Assembly (NCBI GenBank): GCA_003131985.1
Contig: PKWH01000239.1
Coordinates: forward strand, 7,860-34,444
Direction of reading: 5' to 3'
DNA length: 26,585 nt
DNA from: Acidobacteriota bacterium
Lineage (GTDB): Bacteria; Acidobacteriota; Terriglobia; Acidiferrales; UBA7541
The position numbers were made by a program, and so were the translations under genes. This document shows, piece after piece, positions 7,557 to 15,273 of the stretch (the first letter of the stretch is position 1; each line of letters opens with the position of its first letter). The notes under the pieces were generated by a model that made no database searches, was not told where the DNA came from, and was given only the letters and a program-made list of their open reading frames with translations.

Positions 7557-10500
7557 CTAAAACAGGAGCTTCAGCGCGAATTGAATCCTGCGTGGCGTGT
7601 AATCCGGGTTCGTGATTACAATCTGGCCGAAACCCGGGTTAACAGTGCCATTGGCGATTTGCTGGGCTGTCGGCGTTGCGTTTGTAGTGGCAAAGTCATT
7701 CTGGTTGTTCGGAATAAAGAAGCTCGGTGTATTCGTCAGATTGAAGATCTCAGTTCTGAATTGCAACGTGAATCTTTCCGTAAGAGAAAAATCCTTGAAG
7801 ACCGAAAACGCGAACGATTTGAAGTGCGGACCATAGAGGTTGTTACGGGGATCGGTTCCGATCAAGCCCAGCGTCGGGATTTGGAATGCGTCGGGGTTAA
7901 AGAACTTGCTGTTGCTGGGATTCGGCACACTTGGATTTGCAATGATGTCCGGCCGCGTTGGCCCTCCGCCGATTCCGTTATAGACCGAGTCGCCAAAACC
8001 GGTGAAGTTGTCCGTGATGCTGAAAGGCGTGCCGGAATTCCAAATCAGGATGCCGCTGGTTTGCCAGCCTCCAAGGGCCATTTTTTTGGCTCCTGTGAGG
8101 TCCCTTCCGAACGGCAGCTCATAAGTGGCGGCCGCAACAAATCGATGCCGGAGATCCAGATCGCTGTTGCCAGTCTCGAATCGCTTGAGGGCGAAGGGAT
8201 CTGCGTTTCCATAGCCTTGCTGGCCTTCCAGGCTCAAATCACTCGCGTCGTCGATAGCATGCGAGTAGACATAGTTGGCAGTGACTGTGAGACCGCGGTG
8301 AAAACGCCGCTGGAATGCCACTTGCAAGCTGTTGTAGCTGGAGCTTCCTTCACTGAAGTACTCGCCGACGCCACCGAGACCCGGCAAGATTGTCGCGGTT
8401 GGCCGCACGGTAAAACGCAGGTCGCAACCGTCGGTGGGAACCACACAAGGTTGCCCGTTTATCGTGTTCGGCAAACCAAATCCGGCAGTGTTGGCCGCCG
8501 TGTGAGGAGTGGTGAGCGGATCCGGGACGTTGACGTCATTGATTACTTGTGGCAGGTGGCGTCCCAACTGGCCTACATATCCGATGCTCACTACGTTCTC
8601 GCCAAATTGTTTCTGAAGCATGAGATTGAACTGCTCCACGTACGACGTCCGGAAGTTCAATGCCACGTTGTCAGGCAAAGACAGGTCCGCACTGTTGAGC
8701 GCTTGAGGAACCGGGACCGGGAGACCCCCGGTTGCCCCTCCCAAAGTTGTCGTTTGTCCTAGGCCCGCTTGACAGCTGGGGAGCGCAGCTGTGCCAGTGG
8801 CATTAATTTCGATTTGACTGGCAAGCGGAGATTGGCACGAGGTGCCGCCAATACTCGGCGAGTAGATTCCATTGAAAGGGGCGTTTTTCAACGATGCATT
8901 TGATGTGTAATTCCCTGGGAAGTATGCAATGCCGAAACCGCCGCGGAGCACGGTTCCGCGTGCAACCGTGGCGGCAAAGCCAACTCGAGGCCCGATATTT
9001 GAGTAGGTGGTTTTCAGACCGGCTGTCGCGGATGAAGCCACGATTCCCGTAGTGTCGGCTCCTTCGGCGGTGAGAAACTTCAGTCCGGCGGCGGGGACGA
9101 GCAATTGGTTTGTTGCCGGATCAAAGTTGGAAAGGAAACCGTGGACTTCGGTGAATGGAGTGAAAATATCGTACCGGGCCCCGTAGTTGACCGTCAGCCA
9201 CGGTCGCACTTTCCAGGTGTCCTGTGCGTAGAAGCCTGTCTCCCACGAACGGTAGTTTGGAGTCTCAAGGTCTGTGTTTCGGCCCTCACCGGTGAAAGCT
9301 CCAACAAGGAATGTAGCCAAATTGTTGATGGCATCCTGAGGTGTAGCCCCGCTGTCCTCCGGCAGTCCGAAGTTGATATTCCCAACTCCGTTACTGCTTT
9401 GAACGTTGCGGGCTTGCCGGCGAATGACTTCCACCCCAGCTTTTATGCTATGTGACCCGCGCGTATAGCTGATTGCGCCGTTTTCTTCGAATGTGTTGCT
9501 GACGTCCACGATCGGAACGAAATTGCTGTCACCCAATGGCGCCGTTCCGGACATGTTGATAAGGGGCAGACCGGAACTGTCCAACGGGCCGAAGTTGATG
9601 TTATTGGGGAAGCCCACTGCCGTGGCTGCATTTGTACCGGAGTTGGGCGAATTGGAAGTGTTATCGATGAGGGTGTACGCGGCCTTTAGCTCGAGCAAGA
9701 GAGCGGGACTGAAGACATGCGTGTAATTGAGCTGGGCGTTGTAAGCAATGTCCTTCGCGGGCCCGGCGAAGCCAAACTGGCCGTTTCCGGGATTGATAAG
9801 GACGTTGTTGACGGTGACTGAAGGCAAATTCGTAGGTATCACGGACGAAACGTTGTTAGACGTGAACCGCGCGAAGAGGAGATTGTTTTCGTTGAACCGG
9901 TGGTCCACTCGCGCGTCGAACGCGTTGCTGAACTGGGTTTTGTTTGGATCGAAAACGAAGTTATTTACCAGCGCGCCCGCGGCGCCCGTATTGGGTGATG
10001 GATACAATTTAAATAGATTCGCGGCAATGGGATCAACAGGAGTCCCTGCAGGGATATCGGGATCGGCGGCAACGATTCCCGCTGGGCCTAATGCCTGCTC
10101 GGCCGCCGTGGGCACCGAGCTGAAGATGGGGCTCGCAACTCCAGCCACTTGGCGAAACCCTTCCCAGGCAAAAAAGAAGAACGTGCGGTCGTGAATGATC
10201 GGTCCCCCGATACTTGCGCCAAAATCGTTTTGGCGCAGTTCCGACTTTGGGTTGGGCGCCACATCGAAAGGATTCCGGGCGCTCAGCGCGTCGTTCTGGA
10301 AAAACTCATATGCGGATCCATGAAATTTGTTGCCTCCGGACTTCGTAACGACGGTAACGAGTCCGCCCGGCGTTCGTCCGCTCTCTGGTGTGTAGTTATT
10401 TGTCTGTACCGTCACTTCCTCTATGGCATCAATGGGAGGCTTTACGCCGATGGTTCCAATGATGCGTTCATTGTTGTCCGTGCCGTCGATTTGCTCGTTA

Positions 10501-11150
10501 TTGAGCTCGACATCCTCGCTATTCGCCGAAAATGAACTGGTTTGGCGGCGATCGTCCGGCCGCTGCCCGCTGCTGAGCGAGTCAAGACTGGGGCCCTCGT
10601 TCGCCCCTGGCGTCAAGACGACCAAGCTTGTCAAATTGCGGGTAGGGAGGGGCAAGTCCTGCACCAGTTGATCGCCGATGGTGCTGCTAACAGTGGAGCT
10701 TTCACTTTGAAGGAGCGGGCTCTGCGCTGCTACTTCGACAGTCTGCGCCGACGATCCCACTTCCAATTTGGCATCCACACGCGCGCGATCACCAACCGAA
10801 AGCTTCAGATCGGCAACGGTAAAAACCTTAAAGCCTGGCACCTCCACACGTATCGAGTAGTGGCCGGGCAGCAAAAAGGCGACGTCGTAATCGCCGGCGG
10901 AAGTCGTTTCTGTGCTTCGAGCCTCGTGGGTGGCAAGGCTCTCCACAGTTACCTTGGCGCTCGGTAACACCGCGCCCGAGGGATCGGTCACAGTGCCGAC
11001 TATGTCCGCAGTTGTCAGCTGCGCGCTGGTTCGAGTGCCCCAGAAAAAGAACAAGCACAACAGCGCAAGAGCGCTGGCGCAAGAGCGGAATCGAATTGGT
11101 GCCGTAAATTTCCTCTTGCGACCAACTGCTGTGGAGACGCTATTTTCCAT
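7557..11150 (-). CDS. TonB-dependent outer-membrane receptor, Oar-like, with carboxypeptidase-regulatory domain
   Basis: The protein is 1197 residues from the chosen ATG, which has GGAGG 5 nt upstream; an in-frame ATG 81 nt further out lacks this support. The signal peptide has a hydrophobic core near residues 24-38 and likely cleavage at TSA-Q (about 43). Residues about 46-125 form the beta-sandwich carboxypeptidase-regulatory domain (TADIVGTVTDPSGAVLPSA to SIRVEVPGFKVF). A plug-like segment follows (LPLPTRNLTSLVVLTPGANEG, then TPGGLVTVVTKSGGNKFHG). The rest is a long beta-barrel ending in an aromatic residue (RRIQFALKLLF), the usual outer-membrane insertion signal. This layout is characteristic of the expanded Oar/TonB receptor families of acidobacteria that take up oligosaccharides. 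It is the first gene of the minus-strand run with the GH3 and MFS genes and is divergent to the LacI regulator, which argues for regulated uptake of a beta-glucoside. The ligand is inferred from neighbours only. Confidence 0.92.
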   Translation of the reverse strand: MENSVSTAVGRKRKFTAPIRFRSCASALALLCLFFFWGTRTSAQLTTADIVGTVTDPSGAVLPSAKVTVESLATHEARSTETTSAGDYDVAFLLPGHYSIRVEVPGFKVFTVADLKLSVGDRARVDAKLEVGSSAQTVEVAAQSPLLQSESSTVSSTIGDQLVQDLPLPTRNLTSLVVLTPGANEGPSLDSLSSGQRPDDRRQTSSFSANSEDVELNNEQIDGTDNNERIIGTIGVKPPIDAIEEVTVQTNNYTPESGRTPGGLVTVVTKSGGNKFHGSAYEFFQNDALSARNPFDVAPNPKSELRQNDFGASIGGPIIHDRTFFFFAWEGFRQVAGVASPIFSSVPTAAEQALGPAGIVAADPDIPAGTPVDPIAANLFKLYPSPNTGAAGALVNNFVFDPNKTQFSNAFDARVDHRFNENNLLFARFTSNNVSSVIPTNLPSVTVNNVLINPGNGQFGFAGPAKDIAYNAQLNYTHVFSPALLLELKAAYTLIDNTSNSPNSGTNAATAVGFPNNINFGPLDSSGLPLINMSGTAPLGDSNFVPIVDVSNTFEENGAISYTRGSHSIKAGVEVIRRQARNVQSSNGVGNINFGLPEDSGATPQDAINNLATFLVGAFTGEGRNTDLETPNYRSWETGFYAQDTWKVRPWLTVNYGARYDIFTPFTEVHGFLSNFDPATNQLLVPAAGLKFLTAEGADTTGIVASSATAGLKTTYSNIGPRVGFAATVARGTVLRGGFGIAYFPGNYTSNASLKNAPFNGIYSPSIGGTSCQSPLASQIEINATGTAALPSCQAGLGQTTTLGGATGGLPVPVPQALNSADLSLPDNVALNFRTSYVEQFNLMLQKQFGENVVSIGYVGQLGRHLPQVINDVNVPDPLTTPHTAANTAGFGLPNTINGQPCVVPTDGCDLRFTVRPTATILPGLGGVGEYFSEGSSSYNSLQVAFQRRFHRGLTVTANYVYSHAIDDASDLSLEGQQGYGNADPFALKRFETGNSDLDLRHRFVAAATYELPFGRDLTGAKKMALGGWQTSGILIWNSGTPFSITDNFTGFGDSVYNGIGGGPTRPDIIANPSVPNPSNSKFFNPDAFQIPTLGLIGTDPRNNLYGPHFKSFAFSVFKDFSLTERFTLQFRTEIFNLTNTPSFFIPNNQNDFATTNATPTAQQIANGTVNPGFGQIVITNPDYTPRRIQFALKLLF

Positions 11151-11600
11151 TGTATCCTCCGAGATGTCGGGATGGACGTGCCGCATTTCTCGCGATCGAG
11201 GCAAACACATCGCGAAACGATTTCCGAGCACCTATCGTTGTACTTATTTAGAACGTATCTGCCGAGGTGTTATGGAACGAGTGCCGACACACCCCTAGTC
11301 TCTGGGTTTGGAGAAACACCTGCCCCCGTGGCCTCGAACCCACCCTTCTGTTGATGCGACCTATCAGTTTTTCAGATAGCCACTCTCTGGGCGGCATTTA
11401 GCTCCAACTCGCCTGTGTTGTCAAGACAAAAATAACGATATTCTAAAGGAGTTTTCGACAATACTATAAATGGCCGTGCGTTGAGGCGACATCCACAGTA
11501 AGATGCGCTTGCCTTCGTCTGCCGCTTACGCCGATTTTGGCGCGACGCGAAAGGATGGCGGTGCGCGCGCCATTTCGCTTAAGATGGGCGCAATCTCCAG
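11151..11600. promoter_or_regulatory. divergent promoter region, receptor operon / LacI regulator
   Basis: A 450-bp gene-free stretch between two outward-facing genes. Visible elements: AAACGATT at 11215-11222, about 65 nt before the receptor start, matching the AAnCGnTT core common to LacI/GalR operators; CTATCAG and CAGATAG at 11361-11379, an imperfect stem with a TTTTT loop; and TTGTCAAGACAA at 11418-11429, two perfect 5-bp arms around AA, possibly overlapping a -35 (TTGTCA). I could not assign transcription starts with confidence. Confidence 0.5.
11418..11429. promoter_or_regulatory. TTGTC-AA-GACAA palindrome upstream of the LacI gene
   Basis: Five-bp arms are exact reverse complements around AA. 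It lies about 170 nt before the regulator start and about 270 nt from the receptor start, in the middle of the divergent region. It is a candidate operator but short enough to arise by chance. Confidence 0.3.
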
Positions 11601-12683
11601 ATGAAGCCTCAGCAAACAAAACGAAAGAGACCGAAAGTCCAGGCGATCACGCTGAAGGCGGTAGCAGAGCGCGTCGGACTTACTCCCAGCACGGTCTCCG
11701 CCGTTCTGAACAATTCCGCCGCGTCCCGTTCTGTTCCCGAGCGCACGAAGAAGCGCATCTTTTCCGCCGCCCGCGCGCTGAATTATCGTCCCAACTATCT
11801 GGCGCGCTCATTGCGAGTAAAGCGCACGTTTATGATCGGTGTGATTGCCGAGGAGATCGGAGACCCTTACGGTTCTTTGATCATCAGCGGAATCGAACGA
11901 TATCTTCGAAAACAAAATTATTTCTTCCTGACCGTTGCGCATCGGCACGACAATAGGCTTCTCGAAACCTATTCGCATCTTCTCCTGCAACGAGGCGTCG
12001 AAGGCTTGATTTCTGTCGACACTTCGATTCGCGAACCGCAGGCTGTTCCAACAGTTGCAATCGCCGGCCACACGCGGGTCGCGGGCGTGACGAATATCGT
12101 CCTGGATCACAGGCGGGCGGCCCAGCTAGCGCTGGTGCATCTGGTGGAATCGGGTCACCGCGAAATTGCGTTTATGAAGGGCTCGTCTTTCAGCTCGGAT
12201 GCCGAGCCACGCTGGAAAGCAGTTTGCGAAGTCGCACGAGAGCTTGGCCTCCGCATGCGGCGGGAACTGATCGTTTATCTCGAAGGAGACGACCCCACAC
12301 CTCAGTTGGGCTACCCTTTTGCCAAGCAATTGCTTGCGCGTCAGCAGCCGTTTACTGCGCTCTTTGCATACAATGACATTTCCGCTCTTGGCTCCATCCG
12401 TGCGATTCAGGATTCAGGGCTTCGCGTTCCCGAGGATATCTCCGTCATCGGTTTCGATGATATTCAGATCGCGGTTCATGCCAATCCCAGTCTGACGACC
12501 GTGCGTCAGCCCTTGCAGAAGATGGGAGAGATCGCAGCTTGCACATTGATTGATCAAATCGAAGGCCGGGAGGAGTACCTTCCGGAGATTCTGATCGAAC
12601 CGGAATTTGTCGTGCGAAAATCAACGGCCGCAGCACTCTTGCGAACCCACTCGGGTGCGGAGTCCAACCAGGGCGTTCAGTAA
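11601..12683 (+). CDS. LacI-family transcriptional regulator
   Basis: A 360-residue regulator. The helix-turn-helix is at residues 17-37 (TLKAVAERVGLTPSTVSAVLN), and the hinge helix is at about 60-72 (NYRPNYLARSL). A periplasmic-binding-protein-like effector and dimerisation domain covers about 76-345, with VIGFDDIQIAVHANPSLTTVRQP near its end, as in CcpA/PurR-type members. Such proteins bind palindromic operators and respond to a sugar or sugar phosphate. It is divergent from the receptor, GH3, MFS run and convergent with the GH1 gene, so it is the natural regulator of the locus. The ATG is preceded only by weak CTCCAG, so the start is uncertain; the basic N-terminal tail (KPQQTKRKRPK) is longer than in many family members. 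The effector is not deducible; a beta-glucoside or glucose derivative is inferred from context. Confidence 0.92.
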   Translation: MKPQQTKRKRPKVQAITLKAVAERVGLTPSTVSAVLNNSAASRSVPERTKKRIFSAARALNYRPNYLARSLRVKRTFMIGVIAEEIGDPYGSLIISGIERYLRKQNYFFLTVAHRHDNRLLETYSHLLLQRGVEGLISVDTSIREPQAVPTVAIAGHTRVAGVTNIVLDHRRAAQLALVHLVESGHREIAFMKGSSFSSDAEPRWKAVCEVARELGLRMRRELIVYLEGDDPTPQLGYPFAKQLLARQQPFTALFAYNDISALGSIRAIQDSGLRVPEDISVIGFDDIQIAVHANPSLTTVRQPLQKMGEIAACTLIDQIEGREEYLPEILIEPEFVVRKSTAAALLRTHSGAESNQGVQ

Positions 12684-12846
12684 ATATTCAGTTCGTCAGA
12701 TGTTCTACCTTGCGCTATGACTCTAAGAGCCTCCTAAAGCAGAACGCTTTGGCCGTCCACGATTGAAATTCTGTGCGTATCCTCCGCAACGGGCTCGAGT
12801 TGAATCCGAACGTAGAGGTCAGAGTTACATGCCCAGCACTGGCAAA

Positions 12847-14424
12847 CTACGCGTCCAGAGAATTTGAAGCAGCGACACGCCCATACCAGAGACCGGAGTC
12901 CTTGATGGTGCGTTTCTGATCGCGAAAGTCCACGTACGTCAGGCCGTATCGCTGGGAGTAGCCATCAGCCCACTCGAAGTTATCGACCAAGGTCCAGGCG
13001 TGATAGGCTCGCACTTTCGCCCCGTCTGCGATGGCGCGCGCTAGTTCGGCCAGATGCTGGCGGTGAAAGGCGATGCGACGCGTGTCGGGAACGTGTCCCG
13101 TTTCATCCGGCGCGTCGAGATAACAGCAGCCATTTTCGCTGATCTCGATGACAGGATGGTTGTACTCGCGCGAGATCCGCGTCACAAGGTCGTACATGCC
13201 ACGGGGCCATATCTCGAGGCCTGCTTCGGTTAGCGGACCTTCGGTTGGCATCTCTACATGGATTTGCGTCAAGGGATCGCGGCTCGATGAACCGCCGTCT
13301 CCCTCAGTTTCAGTGCCGAAATGGCCTGTCGTGCCTGACCGAGAACCACCCCGTGCCTCTGAGACGATGCGGCGTGTGTAGTAATGAAATCCCAACCAAT
13401 CCAACGGAACTTTCATGATCTTTTCGTCGCCGGGTTTGAATCCCATGGCTTTATACGGCGGCTCGCCCACGAAAGCTTTCGGGTACTCGCCGTACATCGC
13501 GGTGTTCAGGAAGTAGACATTGTTCATGGCGTGATAGCGCGCCGCAGCAGCGCGATCAGCTTCACTGTTGGTCTTTGGATAAGCCGGGGCCATGCCGTAA
13601 GCGCTTCCTACTGTGGCCTTGGACGAGGTGGCCTTGATGGCACGGAAGGCCTCACCCTGTGCGAGGTTGACCGTGTGCGCGGCTTTCAGAAACAGGTCGA
13701 AATTGGCCTTGCCAGGAGGAAACACGCCAATGCCGTAGCCATAATAGGTAAACGTCCAAGGCATATTGAACGGAGCCCAAGTAGTGATTCGATCACCGAG
13801 GTTCTTTGCCAGGATGCCTGCGAAATCGGCATAGTAGGCGGCAAGATCGCGGTTCGGCCAACCTCCACGATCTTCAAGTCCCTGCGGGAGGTCCCAATGA
13901 TAGATCGTGCAAAACGGGCGTATGCCTGCTTCAAGCACGGCATCAGTGAGACGGCTGTAGTGATCGATGCCCTTTTGATTGAGGGGACCGGTGCCCGTGG
14001 GTTGAATGCGCGCCCATGAAGTCGAGAAGCGATAGCTCTTCTGATTCAGGCGCTTGAGGATGGCGATGTCCTCCTTGTAGCGGTGGTATTGATCGCAAGA
14101 AACGTCGCCGGTAGCTGCACCTTTGATTTTACCTACGGTGTGAGAGAACCGGTCCCAGATGGATTCGCCCTTGCCATCGGCGTCCCATGCACCTTCGACT
14201 TGGTAGGACGCTGATGCCAAGCCCCAGAGGAATCCGCTCGGAAAACGGGCAGCGTCGATCTCGGAAGGTGCGACTGCGCCGGACCCGTTTTCCTGAGAAA
14301 GGAGACTTTTGGCAGCGAATCCACGGTTGGCGAGCACAGCGCCAGCAGCAGTAACAAACGATTTTTTAACGAAAGTGCGGCGGTCCATCGCGAGGTAAGC
14401 AACCGGGCGCGACCGTACCACCAT
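12847..14424 (-). CDS. GH1 beta-glucosidase-like protein with Tat-like signal and altered acid/base motif
   Basis: A 525-residue GH1 TIM-barrel protein. From the longer ATG (GGGAG 3 nt upstream) residue 13 is another Met that begins MDRRTFVKKSF, a twin-arginine-like export signal; either start is possible, and the shorter one (14388) lacks a ribosome binding site. Substrate-site residues are present: Q75 in SYQVEG, H177 in YHWDLP, and NFEWADGYSQRYGL near the C-terminus. The nucleophile Glu430 is present in EISENG. The acid/base motif, normally T-x-NEP before GYxxGxxPPG, reads APFNMPW: Met221 replaces the catalytic Glu, and the codon is ATG where GAA or GAG is expected. The protein may therefore be catalytically altered, a transglycosylase-like enzyme, or a binding protein. 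It converges on the LacI gene and belongs by content to the beta-glucoside locus. The family call is secure, hydrolytic activity is not. Confidence 0.9.
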   Translation of the reverse strand: MVVRSRPVAYLAMDRRTFVKKSFVTAAGAVLANRGFAAKSLLSQENGSGAVAPSEIDAARFPSGFLWGLASASYQVEGAWDADGKGESIWDRFSHTVGKIKGAATGDVSCDQYHRYKEDIAILKRLNQKSYRFSTSWARIQPTGTGPLNQKGIDHYSRLTDAVLEAGIRPFCTIYHWDLPQGLEDRGGWPNRDLAAYYADFAGILAKNLGDRITTWAPFNMPWTFTYYGYGIGVFPPGKANFDLFLKAAHTVNLAQGEAFRAIKATSSKATVGSAYGMAPAYPKTNSEADRAAAARYHAMNNVYFLNTAMYGEYPKAFVGEPPYKAMGFKPGDEKIMKVPLDWLGFHYYTRRIVSEARGGSRSGTTGHFGTETEGDGGSSSRDPLTQIHVEMPTEGPLTEAGLEIWPRGMYDLVTRISREYNHPVIEISENGCCYLDAPDETGHVPDTRRIAFHRQHLAELARAIADGAKVRAYHAWTLVDNFEWADGYSQRYGLTYVDFRDQKRTIKDSGLWYGRVAASNSLDA

Positions 14425-14435
14425 TGTCTCCCATC

Positions 14436-14449
14436 GTCAAACGTTTTAC
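14436..14449. promoter_or_regulatory. LacI/GalR-type operator candidate before GH1
   Basis: GTCAAACGTTTTAC is symmetrical at 12 of 14 positions, with the perfect core AAACGTTT at 14439-14446. It has the AAnCGnTT centre typical of LacI-family operators and lies only 12 nt upstream of the longer GH1 start, where binding would block transcription or initiation. Confidence 0.45.
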
Positions 14450-14479
14450 TCAACAGCGAATACCGTTCGGGATTGTCGG

Positions 14480-14595
14480 CAACCTGGAAACCATCCAGAA
14501 ACGAAGGTATGGGAAATGATGAGCACAACCGGACAGACCGGTTCCCCGCACGCGAGCCTCCTGAACTTTGCCCTCTTTGTGAAGTTTCCAGGTTG
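14480..14595. repeat. 116-bp imperfect palindrome with 12-bp terminal arms
   Basis: CAACCTGGAAAC at 14480-14491 and GTTTCCAGGTTG at 14584-14595 are exact reverse complements. Almost concentric inside lies AACCGG/CCGGTT (14527-14532 and 14538-14543, 5-nt loop). The intervening strands show patchy complementarity. It could be a decayed MITE-like element or a long hairpin in the GH1 leader. No target-site duplication is evident to me. Confidence 0.5.
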
Positions 14596-14967
14596 ATCCT
14601 TCGTGGGCCGCCGTAAGAGTGAGGCAGGAGTGTTGAAACAAATCCTGCGGCCTATGAAGCGGAGGGGCGGCTGACTAAATCATCGAGAAACGATTGGTAA
14701 CCGTGGATCGTGGCATGTGCGCCAGCCGTCGATATTATAGAAACAAACGCGTCCGCAGGGCGTGACTCGTAAGGACCAAACCGAAATATAGAGACAGTCG
14801 TTCTCATTCTTTAGTGCCCGGCGGATGTTTGAACATTCTATGCCGTATGTAATGAATTAATTGGACGCTCACCTAAATCTCACCGTCAGTTCACCATCAC
14901 TGCATTGATTCCGGGCACGCAATTTGGGAGATTTCGTACCCGGGCTAGGGATCTTTGCCATTTTCTC

Positions 14968-14996
14968 TTGACACCCTTGGTGCGCAGGCGTACATC
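14968..14996 (+). promoter_or_regulatory. candidate sigma70 promoter of the propeller/ASH gene
   Basis: A perfect -35 TTGACA (14968-14973), a 17-nt spacer and a weak -10 TACATC (14991-14996). Transcription would begin near 15003, leaving a leader of about 270 nt that opens with a small hairpin (AACAC/GTGTT, 15001-15017). Confidence 0.4.
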
Positions 14997-15273
14997 TGCG
15001 AACACTCATCGGGTGTTTATGCTGCGGGTACTCAGCCTCGTGGCGAAAAGCAAAGCGATTCTATAGGTTCCAGTACTCCCTAGGTCATTTAATCGCGGAT
15101 GGACAGCCTTTGCGTGTTCGCTAAGACTATGCGAAACGCGGGCTCCGTTTCTCTGTTTTGCCGAATGCCGTTGGATCCTAGATAGGCGAATGCGGACCGA
15201 CGTAAGAACTGCATTTTCGCGGGCCACGAAGTGGTTTTTGATTCCGGCGGCTATTGATAAAGGAGATTGAAAA

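Larger units (their letters stand above)
14425..15273. other. 849-bp gene-free region between GH1 and propeller genes
   Basis: This is the upstream region of two divergent genes. It holds an operator-like palindrome just before the GH1 gene, a 116-bp imperfect palindrome at 14480-14595, another AAACGATT at 14688-14695, and a candidate promoter at 14968-14996 for the propeller gene. No reading frame in it has protein-like composition plus a ribosome binding site. Confidence 0.5.

Noticed and set aside
7581..8762. Long plus-strand open frame of 393 codons
   Set aside because: It lies entirely antisense to the TonB receptor, lacks a ribosome binding site, and its translation is rich in Arg and Val with no recognisable domain.
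11315..11345. tRNA-like T-arm (GTGGGTTCGAGGCCAC on the minus strand)
   Set aside because: The stem is only 4 bp with an 8-nt loop, and no acceptor, anticodon or D arm can be built around it.
15000..15100. Possible c-di-GMP (GEMM) riboswitch in the propeller leader
   Set aside because: GCAAAGCG is reminiscent of a GEMM core, but the ACAGGGCAAACC part and the paired helices are missing.
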